A DNA stretch of 6,552 nt from Thermoflexales bacterium (GCA_007130345.1 SLSP01000044.1:1-6552), one strand, 5' to 3'; shown: positions 1 to 5,315, numbered from the stretch's first letter. Notes: generated by a model not told the origin, from the letters alone. Made by a program: numbers and translations.

Positions 1-19
1 CGCGACTACGCGGCGAACC

Positions 20-44
20 GGGGAACTGACGTTCCCCTTGGAGC
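20..44. repeat. Hairpin repeat, copy 1 (7-bp stem, 4-nt loop, TTGGAGC tail)
   Basis: GGGGAAC at 20-26 pairs perfectly with GTTCCCC at 31-37 around the loop TGAC, and TTGGAGC follows at 38-44. The same layout occurs at 1549-1573 and 1649-1673. Read on the strand of the ABC genes it is GCTCCAA followed by a hairpin, lying about 140 bases beyond the stop of the second permease. No T-run follows on either strand, so it is not an obvious intrinsic terminator. Its function is unknown; a dispersed palindromic (REP-like) element is the simplest reading. Confidence 0.6.
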
Positions 45-134
45 ACATTCAACTGGGGGAGTTATTTATGCCGCGCTGTACTAGCCCTTGTCCCCAGGGG
101 CGGTTCGACCGAGGTGCTTGCTTGAACCTTCCCC

Positions 135-169
135 AACCAAAAGCCGGAGGCTCCTGGAGCCTCCGGCTT
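135..169 (-). terminator. Intrinsic terminator of the ABC exporter genes
   Basis: AAGCCGGAGGCTCC at 141-154 is the exact reverse complement of 156-169, giving a very GC-rich stem of 12-13 bp with a 3-5 base loop. On the minus strand the stem runs into TTTT and then GGTT. It starts 17 bases after the TAA of the permease at 186-1439, which is where a terminator is expected. The T-run is short, so termination may be imperfect. The hairpin itself is certain; the role is inferred from position and orientation. Confidence 0.75.
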
Positions 170-185
170 GCGCGTGTCAGGGGAA

Positions 186-1439
186 TTACCGGTTTCGCCC
201 GTTCTTGTACGCCGTCACCAAGCGTCCCCAATCCAGCGTGGCGGAGGAGAGCAGGGTGTCGGCGCGGAAGAAGCTCGCGGCGAGCAGCACGAAGCCGTAG
301 GTGGTGGCGGCCAGAAGCACCAGCCCTAGCGCGGGCTGCCAGAAGGGGACACCGCCCATCGCCAGACGCGGTAGCATCGACGTGGGCGAGGTCAGCGGGA
401 AGAGGCTGAACGCCACGGCTGGCAGGCTGTGAGGCGCGGTGGTGAAGATCGGGTTCAGCATCATCGGGGCCATCAGCGGCGACATGGCGATGAAGGTGAA
501 CGGGCCGGTTTCGCGGGCGTTGGGGGCCAGCGCGCCAATCGCGCCGAGTATCGAAGCGTAGAGAATATACCCGAACAGGAAGTAGAGCGCGCCCCAGATC
601 ACGAAGCCGGGCGGCAAGGTGATAGTCTCCAGTATCACGCCGAAGTTCGCCAGCAGCGCGTCGCCTTCCAGCAAGGCCCACAAACTCCCCCCGCCCCAGA
701 TCGCCATCTGCAACAGCGCGACGACGCCCAGGCCCAGGACTTTGCCGAGCATCAAGTCGCGGGGGCGCAGGCTCACCAGCAACACCTCGACGGTGCGGTT
801 CTCTTTCTCGCGGGCGACGCTGCTCAACATAAAGCCGCTGCTCATCGTCAACACGAAAAAGAGGATGAAGAGCGCGCCAAACGCGACGATAAAGCGCGTC
901 AGTTCCTCGGCTTCGGTGCTCTCCGGCGCGTCCATGCCGACGGAACGCACGCGCGCCAGCGGATTGGCGACGCGCATCGCCAGATCAGCATCCCCAAGCA
1001 GATTGTGGTTCACGATGTTCCGAAACAACTGCGTCGTGGCGATGTTGCCCAGGGGCGAAAAGGTCGCGTCCACTACCAAAATCGCGCCGCTTTCGATATA
1101 ATCCGCCGCGATGACGTAGTAATGGCTCAACGCGCCCTCTTCCAGCGCGAGGTGCGCGGCGGATTCGCTGCGGAAGGCGCGCACCAGATGCTCCGGCAGG
1201 CCCGGCGGCAACTCCGCGATGATGCCCGCGTGATCCACGTAGCCGATGGCCCGTGTCTCGATGTCCGCCGCGCCGCTCAGAATCTCCGGTTCATCGTCCA
1301 CCATCCGCGCGCCGATGAATTGCGCGCCGAAGCTGAACGCCATAATTACGGCTGGCAGCACAAAGGTCGTCACCCAGAACGAGGGCTTGCCGAGTGTGCT
1401 CATAATTTCGTGCTTGATGACCCATAGAACGTTACGCAT
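186..1439 (-). CDS. ABC-2 type transporter permease (second permease of the exporter)
   Basis: A 417-residue integral membrane subunit of an ABC exporter, resembling the NatB/YhaP (ABC-2) permeases. Helix 1 lies at about 21-43. A large extracytoplasmic domain follows (about 45-180, containing GYVDHAG at 66-72). Further hydrophobic segments lie near 183-207, 233-257, 278-303, 313-330 and 366-391. The cytoplasmic motif REKENRTVEVL at 210-220, followed by RP-x3-L-x2-GK, is characteristic of the family and probably contacts the ATPase. The start is supported by AAGGAG (1444-1449) four bases upstream. It is a paralogue of the permease at 1754-2965: both begin MRN and share YVDHAG and EKENRTVEVL. 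The two probably form a heterodimer served by the ATPase at 2958-3875. The substrate cannot be read from the sequence; sodium, a peptide or a drug are family precedents only. Confidence 0.93.
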   Translation of the reverse strand: MRNVLWVIKHEIMSTLGKPSFWVTTFVLPAVIMAFSFGAQFIGARMVDDEPEILSGAADIETRAIGYVDHAGIIAELPPGLPEHLVRAFRSESAAHLALEEGALSHYYVIAADYIESGAILVVDATFSPLGNIATTQLFRNIVNHNLLGDADLAMRVANPLARVRSVGMDAPESTEAEELTRFIVAFGALFILFFVLTMSSGFMLSSVAREKENRTVEVLLVSLRPRDLMLGKVLGLGVVALLQMAIWGGGSLWALLEGDALLANFGVILETITLPPGFVIWGALYFLFGYILYASILGAIGALAPNARETGPFTFIAMSPLMAPMMLNPIFTTAPHSLPAVAFSLFPLTSPTSMLPRLAMGGVPFWQPALGLVLLAATTYGFVLLAASFFRADTLLSSATLDWGRLVTAYKNGRNR

Positions 1440-1453
1440 AGTACTCCTTGGTG

Positions 1454-1480
1454 AATGGCAAATGGCAGATTGCGAATGGG
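1454..1480. repeat. Degenerate heptamer tandem repeat
   Basis: Four consecutive 7-base units, AATGGCA, AATGGCA, GATTGCG and AATGGGC (the last reaching 1481), fill the space just upstream of the ribosome binding site of the second permease. Two units are identical and two diverged. It resembles the short tandem heptamer repeats seen in spacers of some bacterial genomes; no function is evident. Confidence 0.45.
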
Positions 1481-1485
1481 CTTGT

Positions 1486-1514
1486 ATCTTAAAGTATTCG
1501 CCATATCGTGCCAG
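1486..1514 (-). promoter_or_regulatory. Weak promoter candidate for the second permease
   Basis: On the minus strand CTGGCA (1514-1509; 4 of 6 matches to TTGACA) and TAAGAT (1491-1486; 4 of 6 matches to TATAAT) are separated by exactly 17 bases. They lie about 47 bases before the start at 1439. The matches are modest and the -35 overlaps the palindromic repeat, so this is only a candidate. It would let the second permease be transcribed apart from the ATPase. Confidence 0.25.
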
Positions 1515-1574
1515 GCTCCCGCCGGATTGCCAAATCCGGCGGTTAGTCGGGGATTTGGCAATCCCCTTGGAGCC
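1514..1574. repeat. Compound palindromic repeat (contains hairpin repeat copy 2)
   Basis: A 61-base compound palindrome between the two permease genes. GGCTCC (1514-1519) is matched by GGAGCC (1569-1574) at the outer edges. Inside are a 10-bp hairpin (1519-1528 with 1533-1542, loop GCCA) and a 7-bp hairpin (1549-1555 with 1560-1566, loop TGGC). The cores of the two hairpins (1524-1537 and 1551-1564) are exact reverse complements of each other, so the element can fold as two adjacent hairpins or as one long cruciform arm. The right hairpin plus TTGGAGC (1567-1573) matches the layout at 20-44. A REP/BIME-like or small non-autonomous mobile element is the likeliest identity. Confidence 0.7.
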
Positions 1575-1634
1575 AAGTGTGCTGATGGTGAAGACTTTGT
1601 GACACTAATCAAATGGTAAATGAGTAAACCGCTC

Positions 1635-1673
1635 AAAAATAGCCCGCCGCCCCCGGGGACGGGGGCTTGGAGC
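1635..1673 (-). terminator. Terminator-like hairpin after the first permease (hairpin repeat copy 3)
   Basis: GCCCCCG (1649-1655) pairs with CGGGGGC (1660-1666) around the loop GGGA; TTGGAGC adjoins at 1667-1673. On the minus strand the hairpin is followed by GGCGGGCTA and then TTTTT (1639-1635). An alternative outer pairing of AGCCC with GGGCT would bring the stem next to the T-run. It lies about 90 bases after the TGA of the permease at 1754-2965. It could therefore reduce read-through into the second permease. The first hairpin is certain; terminator activity is inferred. Confidence 0.45.
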
Positions 1674-1753
1674 GTCATCATAGTACCCGTTTGCTATCGG
1701 ATGCGACAACTTGAAGGTTGTGCTACGTCTTCGTCAGCGGGTTTTCAAGGGCG

Positions 1754-2965
1754 TCATTGTACCGGCTTGCGCAAGGCCGCGAAGACGGCTTTGACGTTGA
1801 CCGTCTGCCCGTAGCGCAACATCCCGGCGCGGAAGATGCGCGATGCCGCCCACACGCTGAATATCGCCGAGGCCACCAGCAACAGCCAGCTTGTCACCAG
1901 TTGCCAGAGCGGCACCACCGTCGTCGCCCAGCGCATCGTGATGGTGACGAACGCGCTCGGGGGGAAGAGCGTCAGCGCGATGACTACCGGATTGTCAGGG
2001 CGGCTTAAAATCACCATCACAAAAAAGAACGGCAGCATAAATAGCAGGTTCAAAATCCCGCTGATCTGTTGGCCTTGTTGAAAGTCGGTGACGATGCCGC
2101 CGATGGCCGTCATCATCCCAGCGATGAGCGCGTAAGCGGGCAGGAAGAACAGGCTCACGACCGCCAACAGCGACCACGGGATGCTGAACGACGCGGGCAT
2201 GGGGATGAAGAAGGAGGCCACGATCAGCCCGGCCACCGCCGTCGCGCCCCAGATCGCCAGTTGAGTCAGTCCCACGCCGATCAGGCCGATGGCCTTGCCG
2301 CCGATCAGCTCCTCTGGGCGCACCGAGGTCGCCAACACCTCCACGGTGCGGTTCTCCTTCTCGTCGGTCACGGCCTGGAGCATGTAACCGCCCGCGTTCA
2401 TCACCGCGAAGACGAAGAGGAACGCCGCCACAAAGGGGATCATAAAGTCGAGGAAATTATCTTCGGCAAACTCGCGGCTGCCATCGGCGGCGCGGATGGT
2501 GATGGAGCTACCGGCTATCACGCGCTCGCGGATCAGCGGATCGTAGTTCGCCAGCAGGTTGGCCCGCAGCAGCGCTCTGAAGTCATCCCGCGTGATCAAG
2601 CTCGGCTCGCGGGTCAGATAGCGCAACTCAATCTCGCCCGTCGCCATATAGTCGTGGGGCACGATGTAGAGCGCCTGGATGTCGCCGTCTTCCAACGCGG
2701 CCTCGGCGGCGGCCACATCGGGGAAGGCGCGGAACGTCGCGGCCGATTCGCCCATCGCGGATGGCGGCACCACCGGGTCGATCAGCAGCCCGGCGTGGTC
2801 TACATAGCCGAAGGGCAGCCGCCCGCGCCCCCCGGCGGTCATCAGGATACTGATCGCCGTGACGACGACCATCAACACGGGCATCCCCAGGGTGCCGAGC
2901 ACAAACGACTTCTTGCCCGCCACTTTGAGATATTCGTGCTTCGCTATCAGCCAGAGGTTACGCAT
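1754..2965 (-). CDS. ABC-2 type transporter permease (first permease of the exporter)
   Basis: A 403-residue membrane subunit of an ABC exporter of the NatB/YhaP kind. Helix 1 lies at about 21-43. An extracytoplasmic domain follows at about 45-170, with GYVDHAG at 53-59. Hydrophobic segments lie near 172-196, 225-254, 263-288, 303-320 and 352-376. The family motif DEKENRTVEVL lies at 201-211, followed by RPEELIGGK. The frame stays open upstream to 3274, but the ATG at 2965 is chosen for three reasons. It gives the same MRN-x-W-x-I-x-KHE opening as the paralogue. It has GAGGAG ten bases upstream (2976-2981). It overlaps the ATPase stop in ATGCGTAA (2965-2958), typical of translational coupling. 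That coupling makes it the obligate partner of the ATPase at 2958-3875. The substrate is unknown. Confidence 0.93.
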   Translation of the reverse strand: MRNLWLIAKHEYLKVAGKKSFVLGTLGMPVLMVVVTAISILMTAGGRGRLPFGYVDHAGLLIDPVVPPSAMGESAATFRAFPDVAAAEAALEDGDIQALYIVPHDYMATGEIELRYLTREPSLITRDDFRALLRANLLANYDPLIRERVIAGSSITIRAADGSREFAEDNFLDFMIPFVAAFLFVFAVMNAGGYMLQAVTDEKENRTVEVLATSVRPEELIGGKAIGLIGVGLTQLAIWGATAVAGLIVASFFIPMPASFSIPWSLLAVVSLFFLPAYALIAGMMTAIGGIVTDFQQGQQISGILNLLFMLPFFFVMVILSRPDNPVVIALTLFPPSAFVTITMRWATTVVPLWQLVTSWLLLVASAIFSVWAASRIFRAGMLRYGQTVNVKAVFAALRKPVQ

Positions 2966-3875
2966 AGGAAGGCGTCTCCTCGGCGGCTTGCTGCACCGTT
3001 GCCACGAAGATGTCCTCCAGCGACGGCTCGGCCACCTCGAACTTCTGAATGCGCGCGCCGGCCTGCTGTGCCAGAGCTTGCAACACCGCCTGGGGATCGC
3101 GGCCCGTTTCCAGCGCGAGGTGCCACGCCCCGTTATGGCGGCGCGCTTCCAGCACGCCGGGCAGCGCGTCGAAATCCGCCTCGCCCTCCACCTGGAGCGC
3201 GTTCCCGGCGAACTGTCGCTTGATCTGTTGCACCTCGCCATACAGAACGTTGCGGCCCCGGTTGATGAGCACAATCCGATTGCACATCGCCTCCACCTGG
3301 TACATCTGGTGGGTGGACATAATGATGGTCTTGCCGCGCGCGCACAATTCCTCGATGATGGACTTGACCAGGCGCGTGTTCACCGGGTCCAGCCCGGAGA
3401 ACGGCTCGTCGATCACCAGCAAGTCGGGATCGTGCAGCAGCGTGACGATGATTTGCGCCTTCTGCTGCATCCCTTTGCTGAGATTTTGGATCTTCTGCTT
3501 AGCATAATCGGCCAAATCGAAGCGCTCCAGCCATTCGTCCACGCGCTCGCGGGCCACCGACTCCTTCACCCCCTTCAGAGTCGCCAGGAAGACCAGCGTG
3601 GGGGCCAGTTTGAGGTCTTTGTACAGCCCGCGCTCTTCCGGCATATAGCCGATGCGGTTCTTCTTCGCCTCGGTCAACGGGCCGTCGAAAACCTCAATGC
3701 TGCCGCTATCGGGACGGAAGATGTCCAACATCATGCGGATCGTCGTCGTCTTCCCCGCGCCGTTGGGACCGAGCAGGCCGAAAATCTCGCCGGGATACAC
3801 CTCAAACGAGACATCGCGCACGGCATGGACTTCGCCGAACGCTTTGGATACATTGGAAACGCGGATGGTGGTCAT
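2958..3875 (-). CDS. ABC transporter ATP-binding protein, NatA/YhaQ type
   Basis: A 305-residue cytoplasmic ATPase that would power export through the two permeases encoded downstream. Visible motifs are Walker A GPNGAGKT (36-43), signature LSKGMQQK (132-139), Walker B LLVIDEP (152-158), D-loop SGLD (160-163) and switch histidine H189 in STHQ. At the Q-loop position it reads GYMPEERGLY (76-85), without a glutamine; this PEERGLY form is, from memory, usual in the YhaQ/NatA branch. Residues from about 215 on form a C-terminal extension that fits the DUF4162-type domain of these ATPases, ending PSLEDIFVA. The start has AGGAG (3881-3885 region) seven bases upstream. The gene is first in the minus-strand operon and overlaps the next by 8 bases. 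Family assignment is secure; the transported substrate is not. Confidence 0.96.
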   Translation of the reverse strand: MTTIRVSNVSKAFGEVHAVRDVSFEVYPGEIFGLLGPNGAGKTTTIRMMLDIFRPDSGSIEVFDGPLTEAKKNRIGYMPEERGLYKDLKLAPTLVFLATLKGVKESVARERVDEWLERFDLADYAKQKIQNLSKGMQQKAQIIVTLLHDPDLLVIDEPFSGLDPVNTRLVKSIIEELCARGKTIIMSTHQMYQVEAMCNRIVLINRGRNVLYGEVQQIKRQFAGNALQVEGEADFDALPGVLEARRHNGAWHLALETGRDPQAVLQALAQQAGARIQKFEVAEPSLEDIFVATVQQAAEETPSYA

Positions 3876-3917
3876 TAATAAACTCCTCTGGACGTGACTT
3901 GATTCGATGCAGCCTGA

Positions 3918-3937
3918 GCCGGACTTTGAACGCCGGC
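3918..3937 (-). promoter_or_regulatory. Small leader hairpin upstream of the ATPase gene
   Basis: GCCGG (3918-3922) pairs with CCGGC (3933-3937) across a 10-base loop. It sits between the TATAAT box at 3952-3957 and the ATPase start, so it would lie near the 5' end of the transcript or serve as a short operator. Five base pairs is weak evidence and chance is possible. Confidence 0.2.
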
Positions 3938-3951
3938 CCCTTGCTGGTATG

Positions 3952-3957
3952 ATTATA
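3952..3957 (-). promoter_or_regulatory. TATAAT -10 box for the ABC exporter operon
   Basis: A perfect TATAAT is read on the minus strand, 77 bases before the ATPase ATG at 3875. The base context is CCTATAATCATACC. No good TTGACA box is seen at 16-18 bases (AGGGTT lies at 17), so a sigma-70 promoter here would be weak or activator-dependent. Confidence 0.45.
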
Positions 3958-4015
3958 GGCAGTAGCGCAAAACTAACCCTGTGACGAGAAGATGTCCCCA
4001 GTTGATTTCAAGCAA

Positions 4016-4086
4016 GGACACGGATTTACACGGAAAAACACGGATTTTTTGGTTTTATCCGTGAAATCTGTGTAAATCCGTGTTCC
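4016..4086. repeat. Palindromic intergenic element (ACACGGATTTACAC inverted repeat)
   Basis: ACACGGATTTACAC at 4018-4031 is the exact reverse complement of 4070-4083. The pairing continues inward through 4034/4067 with one G-T pair. After a small internal loop there is a second 7-bp stem, CACGGAT (4039-4045) with ATCCGTG (4057-4063), closing an 11-base T-rich loop. The whole forms a long imperfect hairpin of about 70 bases with no reading frame. Elements built on this kind of sequence recur in many environmental bacterial genomes (recalled, not checked). A non-autonomous mobile or REP-like element is likely. Confidence 0.75.
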
Positions 4087-4113
4087 AAACAGGGTGACTT
4101 TTGTGGTATTGCG

Positions 4114-4122
4114 ATTATAGCA
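4114..4122 (-). promoter_or_regulatory. Extended -10 promoter box (TGCTATAAT) facing the ABC operon
   Basis: On the minus strand TGC (4122-4120) directly precedes a perfect TATAAT (4119-4114), the extended -10 configuration, which can work without a good -35. A transcript from here would run through the palindromic element at 4016-4086 before reaching the ATPase gene, about 240 bases on. Its context resembles that of the TATAAT at 3952-3957. Confidence 0.4.
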
Positions 4123-4269
4123 TTGCCGCGCTGGACATCGCGCACAGCATAGCTTAGTATACTTGAATTCTCTTTCTGAACAAGACCGCCCGATGCTGGA
4201 GATTCGAAGCCTGCTCAGGAGATTGCTCTGCTGCCTACAACTTTAGTCCTAGACAAAACCCTAACCAAA

Positions 4270-4287
4270 GTCTAAGTCAAGTTAGAC
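4270..4287. promoter_or_regulatory. Operator-like inverted repeat
   Basis: GTCTAA (4270-4275) and TTAGAC (4282-4287) form a perfect 6+6 inverted repeat around GTCAAG. A related fragment, GTCCTAGAC, lies some 25 bases to the left. Its size and position, about 70 bases before the small membrane-peptide gene, suit a dimeric regulator site. No regulator of this kind is encoded in the window. Confidence 0.35.
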
Positions 4288-4323
4288 CGTTTGCTTCAAG
4301 ACAAATCGCTCTGCATACAGTAT

Positions 4324-4353
4324 AGTTAAAATCACCTTAACTCAGGAGGTGAT
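4324..4353 (+). promoter_or_regulatory. Competing hairpins over the ribosome binding site of the small membrane peptide
   Basis: The ribosome binding site AGGAGGTGAT (4344-4353) is nearly perfect and lies 5-9 bases before ATG 4359. Its AGGTGAT part (4347-4353) can pair with ATCACCT (4331-4337), which would hide it. An alternative stem, AGTTAA (4324-4329) with TTAACT (4337-4342), lies just upstream. The two stems share only base 4337 directly, but stacking and loop constraints make them largely exclusive. This suggests a translational switch or thermosensor-like leader; it is an inference from complementarity only. Confidence 0.35.
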
Positions 4354-4358
4354 AAGCG

Positions 4359-4526
4359 ATGACAGACCCGAAGAAGAAAAAGTTAAAGAACGGCGAAGGA
4401 GTAGCCATTGGGATTGCTTTCGGCTTGATGTACGGCTTACTCATAAGCAATATCGGGCTTGGTCTATCGCTCGGCGCGGTCATAGGCACTCTCAGCGAGT
4501 GGTGGCAAAGAAGGACACGCGCCTGA
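4359..4526 (+). CDS. Small glycine-rich membrane peptide (55 aa)
   Basis: The peptide opens MTDPKKKKLKNGEG, strongly basic, then has a continuous hydrophobic stretch from about 15 to 46 rich in glycine at roughly four-residue spacing (G18, G22, G26, G33, G35, G39, G43). It ends with SEWWQRRTRA. This fits a glycine-zipper helical hairpin, or one long helix, in the cytoplasmic membrane with lysine-rich and arginine-rich flanks. The ATG has an excellent AGGAGGTGAT site upstream, and the TGA is 11 bases before the sigma-factor start, so the two are very likely one operon. Its codons are less GC-rich than its neighbours'. I do not recognise a named family. Adjacent position suggests a membrane partner or regulator of the sigma factor, but that is inference. 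An overlapping frame (4349-4531) lacks such features. Confidence 0.78.
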   Translation: MTDPKKKKLKNGEGVAIGIAFGLMYGLLISNIGLGLSLGAVIGTLSEWWQRRTRA

Positions 4527-4537
4527 AATAGGTTCTT

Positions 4538-5077
4538 ATGGAACGAGAAGAACTCACTCTAGCGCAAAACGGGGATCAGGCGGCCATCAACACCCTGGTC
4601 ACGACATACCAACAGCCGGTCTTTTCGCTGTGTTATCGTCTGTTGGGCGAGCGTCGAGAAGCGGAGGACGCGGCGCAGGAGTCGCTGATCAAGGCGGTGA
4701 CGAAGCTGCACACTTACGACGCGGCCCGGCCCTTCAAGCCGTGGATCCTGCGCATCGCGTCGAATGAGTGCATCGACCGCTTGCGGCGGCACACGCCCGA
4801 AGTCTCGCTGGATGGGATGGGCGACGATGGCGCGTGGGAATGGCAGGCGGGCAACAGCCCCAATCCCGAAGCCGCGCTGTTAGCGAGCGAGCAGGAAGCC
4901 CGCGCCCGCGCGCTCTTGGAGACGTTGGCCCCGCTGGATCGCGCGATGGTGGTGATGTTCTACTGGGAGGGCCTCTCATACCAGGAGATCGCCGAGGCGA
5001 CGACAACGACGCTCTCGGCAGTCAAATCGCGGCTCTTCCGCGCCCGCCGCACGATGGCAGCAGAGTACATGAATTAG
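4538..5077 (+). CDS. ECF-family RNA polymerase sigma factor
   Basis: A 179-residue group 4 (extracytoplasmic function) sigma factor, which would direct RNA polymerase to a small set of promoters. Region 2 spans about 18-85, with the DAAQESLIKA helix at 44-53 and KPWILRIASNECIDRLRR at 67-84 (DNA melting and -10 recognition). A variable linker covers 86-122. Region 4 spans about 124-174, with LDRAMVVMFYWEGLSYQEIAEA and the recognition helix near 158-170 (TLSAVKSRLFRAR). Length and layout are normal. The start is preceded only by a weak AATAGG, so translation may be coupled to the membrane peptide that ends 11 bases earlier. No zinc-binding anti-sigma (ZAS-type) gene follows; after the TAG comes a 238-base spacer. 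Its target promoters cannot be identified here. Confidence 0.95.
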   Translation: MEREELTLAQNGDQAAINTLVTTYQQPVFSLCYRLLGERREAEDAAQESLIKAVTKLHTYDAARPFKPWILRIASNECIDRLRRHTPEVSLDGMGDDGAWEWQAGNSPNPEAALLASEQEARARALLETLAPLDRAMVVMFYWEGLSYQEIAEATTTTLSAVKSRLFRARRTMAAEYMN

Positions 5078-5132
5078 GCATGGTTCATTCTCAAAAGAAA
5101 ATTGCTTGACCATTTTGCTGCGTCTAAAAGCT

Positions 5133-5236
5133 CGTCAAACGTCAAAATCAATGCCAAGATAAGGCGGATTTTGACTTCCGAGAGGCAAATCCAGGTCAAA
5201 ATAGATTCCGTGACGTTTGACGTTTCACGTTTGACG
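5133..5236. repeat. TTTGACG heptamer repeats in inverted clusters
   Basis: Two tandem CGTCAAA units lie at 5133-5146. On the right, three and a half 7-base units (GACGTTT, GACGTTT, CACGTTT, GACG) lie at 5212-5236 in the opposite orientation. CGTCAAACGTCA (5133-5144) is the exact reverse complement of 5211-5222. Between them GTCAAAATC (5141-5149) is the reverse complement of GATTTTGAC (5167-5175), and a further GTCAAAAT lies at 5195-5202. The cluster fills most of the spacer between the sigma factor and the reductase-like gene. It could be a repeat family or a multi-site operator; TTGACG units also resemble -35 boxes, though no matching -10 is obvious. Confidence 0.6.
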
Positions 5237-5315
5237 CCGAAAAGTGTCAAGCAGTGCTTATCCGCAGATTCCTCAAAACGAACCCTACCATTAATTACAA
5301 TCAGGAGGTTTTCAA

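Larger units (their letters stand above)
3876..4358. other. Divergent intergenic region between the ABC operon and the sigma-factor operon
   Basis: These 483 bases hold no credible gene. They are AT-richer than the flanking genes and contain the two minus-strand -10 boxes (3952-3957, 4114-4119), a large palindromic element (4016-4086), an operator-like inverted repeat (4270-4287) and the hairpins near the plus-strand ribosome binding site. On the plus strand TATACT (4158-4163) and TATAGT (4321-4326) resemble -10 boxes, but neither has a convincing -35 at proper spacing. From 4164 to 4269 I see only short fragments such as two GGAGATT copies. Confidence 0.7.

Noticed and set aside
38..409. Plus-strand frame near the left edge, with an ATG at 68 preceded by GGGGGAG
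   Set aside because: It runs through the terminator hairpin and into the antisense of the permease, and its product is arginine-rich without motifs.
429..1427. Long plus-strand open frame (332 codons) opposite the second permease
   Set aside because: Its translation is rich in H, R, Q and A without any recognisable motif, and it is a complement shadow of a clear membrane protein gene.
2069..3223. Long plus-strand open frame (384 codons) opposite the first permease and ATPase
   Set aside because: Low-complexity H/R/Q/G-rich product lying across two well-supported minus-strand genes; a GC-rich shadow.
2966..3274. N-terminal extension of the first permease to 3274
   Set aside because: The added 103 residues are C/R-rich and lie entirely within the ATPase gene; the ATG at 2965 has a ribosome binding site and matches the start of the paralogue.
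4195..4230. tRNA-like TTCGA segment
   Set aside because: No acceptor stem, anticodon arm or D-arm can be formed around it.
4349..4531. 60-codon plus-strand frame overlapping the small membrane peptide
   Set aside because: Its start lies inside the ribosome binding site of the 4359 ATG and its product is a charged sequence without structure; the 4359 frame gives a coherent membrane peptide.
5133..5236. Possible CRISPR array
   Set aside because: The repeated unit is only 7 bases and is directly tandem, with no spacers of uniform length.
5078..5315. An anti-sigma gene following the sigma factor
   Set aside because: No start, ribosome binding site or open frame of useful length lies in the spacer, and no zinc-binding HxxxCxxC motif is seen in any frame I read there.
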